DNA from: Acidobacteria bacterium UBA7540
GTDB lineage: Bacteria > Acidobacteriota > Terriglobia > UBA7540
Length of the DNA: 6,531 nucleotides
Assembly (NCBI GenBank): GCA_002478145.1
Contig: DLMI01000130.1
Span: forward strand, 1 to 6,531
Direction of reading: 5' to 3'
The notes beneath the pieces were generated by a model. That model saw only the letters and a program-made list of their open reading frames with translations. It did not search any database and was not told the DNA's origin. Position 1 is the first letter of the stretch. The number at the start of each line of letters is the position of its first letter. Shown piece by piece: positions 6,356-6,531 of the stretch. The position numbers were made by a program, and so were the translations under genes.

Positions 6356-6531
6356 TCACTGGGCACGCCTTGCTCGCGCGCCTCCAAAAGCGTGGATGGT
6401 TCTAGTCCCTGCAACCACCTCGCCGCCGTGTGGGATGCCTTTCGGGATGAAGTACTCCTGCCCCGATTTCAGGCTAATGCGTTGCCCTTGGATGAGCAAG
6501 GTGTAACAACTGCGGATTCCGGGGCAAGGTG
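6356..6531 (-). CDS. Cupin-domain protein, 3' part only (5' end beyond window)
   Basis: This minus-strand frame is open from the window edge to the TGA at 6356-6358 and encodes the last 57 residues of a protein. It contains GQEYFIPKGIPH, an exact match to the second cupin motif G(X)5PxG(X)2H, preceded by a strand-like LLIQGQRISLKSG. The His is normally a metal ligand; the Asn often found four residues later is Val here. The first cupin motif (with the other His and Glu ligands) must lie upstream, outside the window. The arginine-rich tail (GGARARRAQ) is short. Cupins are small beta-barrels with very varied roles, such as dioxygenases, isomerases and regulator sensor domains, so no specific function is assigned. 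The VOC gene follows after 36 nt, which suggests one operon. Confidence 0.75.
   Translation of the reverse strand, partial: PCPGIRSCYTLLIQGQRISLKSGQEYFIPKGIPHGGEVVAGTRTIHAFGGARARRAQ

Noticed and set aside
6309..6506. 65-codon plus-strand frame near the right end
   Set aside because: It overlaps the cupin frame on the other strand, which carries an exact cupin motif; the plus-strand product has no recognisable features.

Overview
The window looks like chromosomal DNA from a GC-rich free-living bacterium. Two of its proteins have clear signal peptides, and a secreted TPR/TlpA-type thioredoxin next to a very large secreted M14 peptidase with a C-terminal amidotransferase-like domain is a combination I associate with Acidobacteriota and similar soil bacteria. 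That placement is inference; there is no rRNA or marker gene here. I saw no mobile element, CRISPR array or tRNA.

The key feature is at 140-2335 (+). This is one long reading frame for an exported protein with a TPR-like helical N-terminal part and a C-terminal TlpA/thioredoxin domain, interrupted by a single in-frame TGA at 1988-1990. The TGA falls where the first cysteine of the thioredoxin CxxC motif should be (W-TGA-G-S-C-R-E-E-L-P), and the same frame continues through the rest of the thioredoxin fold, including the cis-Pro loop. A strong hairpin starts just downstream: 6 GC-rich base pairs plus a 3-bp lower helix, a 5-nt loop AGUUG with G in its second position, and 16 nt between the UGA and the loop. 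This is what a bacterial SECIS element looks like. The simplest reading is a 731-residue selenoprotein with a UxxC active site, not a pseudogene or two genes. It has a good sigma70-type promoter (TTGACC, 17 nt, TAGAAT), and a perfect palindrome lies over the -35 box.

The rest is on the minus strand. A convergent gene at 2572-5664 encodes a 1030-residue secreted M14 zinc carboxypeptidase-like enzyme with zinc-site and catalytic motifs intact, a lysine/glutamate/alanine-rich insert and a GATase-like C-terminal part. Upstream of it are a VOC (glyoxalase-fold) gene at 5894-6319 and, 36 nt further upstream, the 3' end of a cupin gene (6356-6531) that runs off the window. The cupin and VOC genes probably form one transcription unit. 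The 229-nt gap between the VOC and M14 genes holds a branched inverted-repeat structure, and the 236-nt convergent gap holds a compact hairpin. Neither has a T-tract.

No direct functional link between the selenoprotein and the minus-strand genes can be shown from the sequence. The selenoprotein and the M14 enzyme are both predicted to act outside the cytoplasm; the VOC and cupin proteins look like small cytoplasmic metal-site enzymes.
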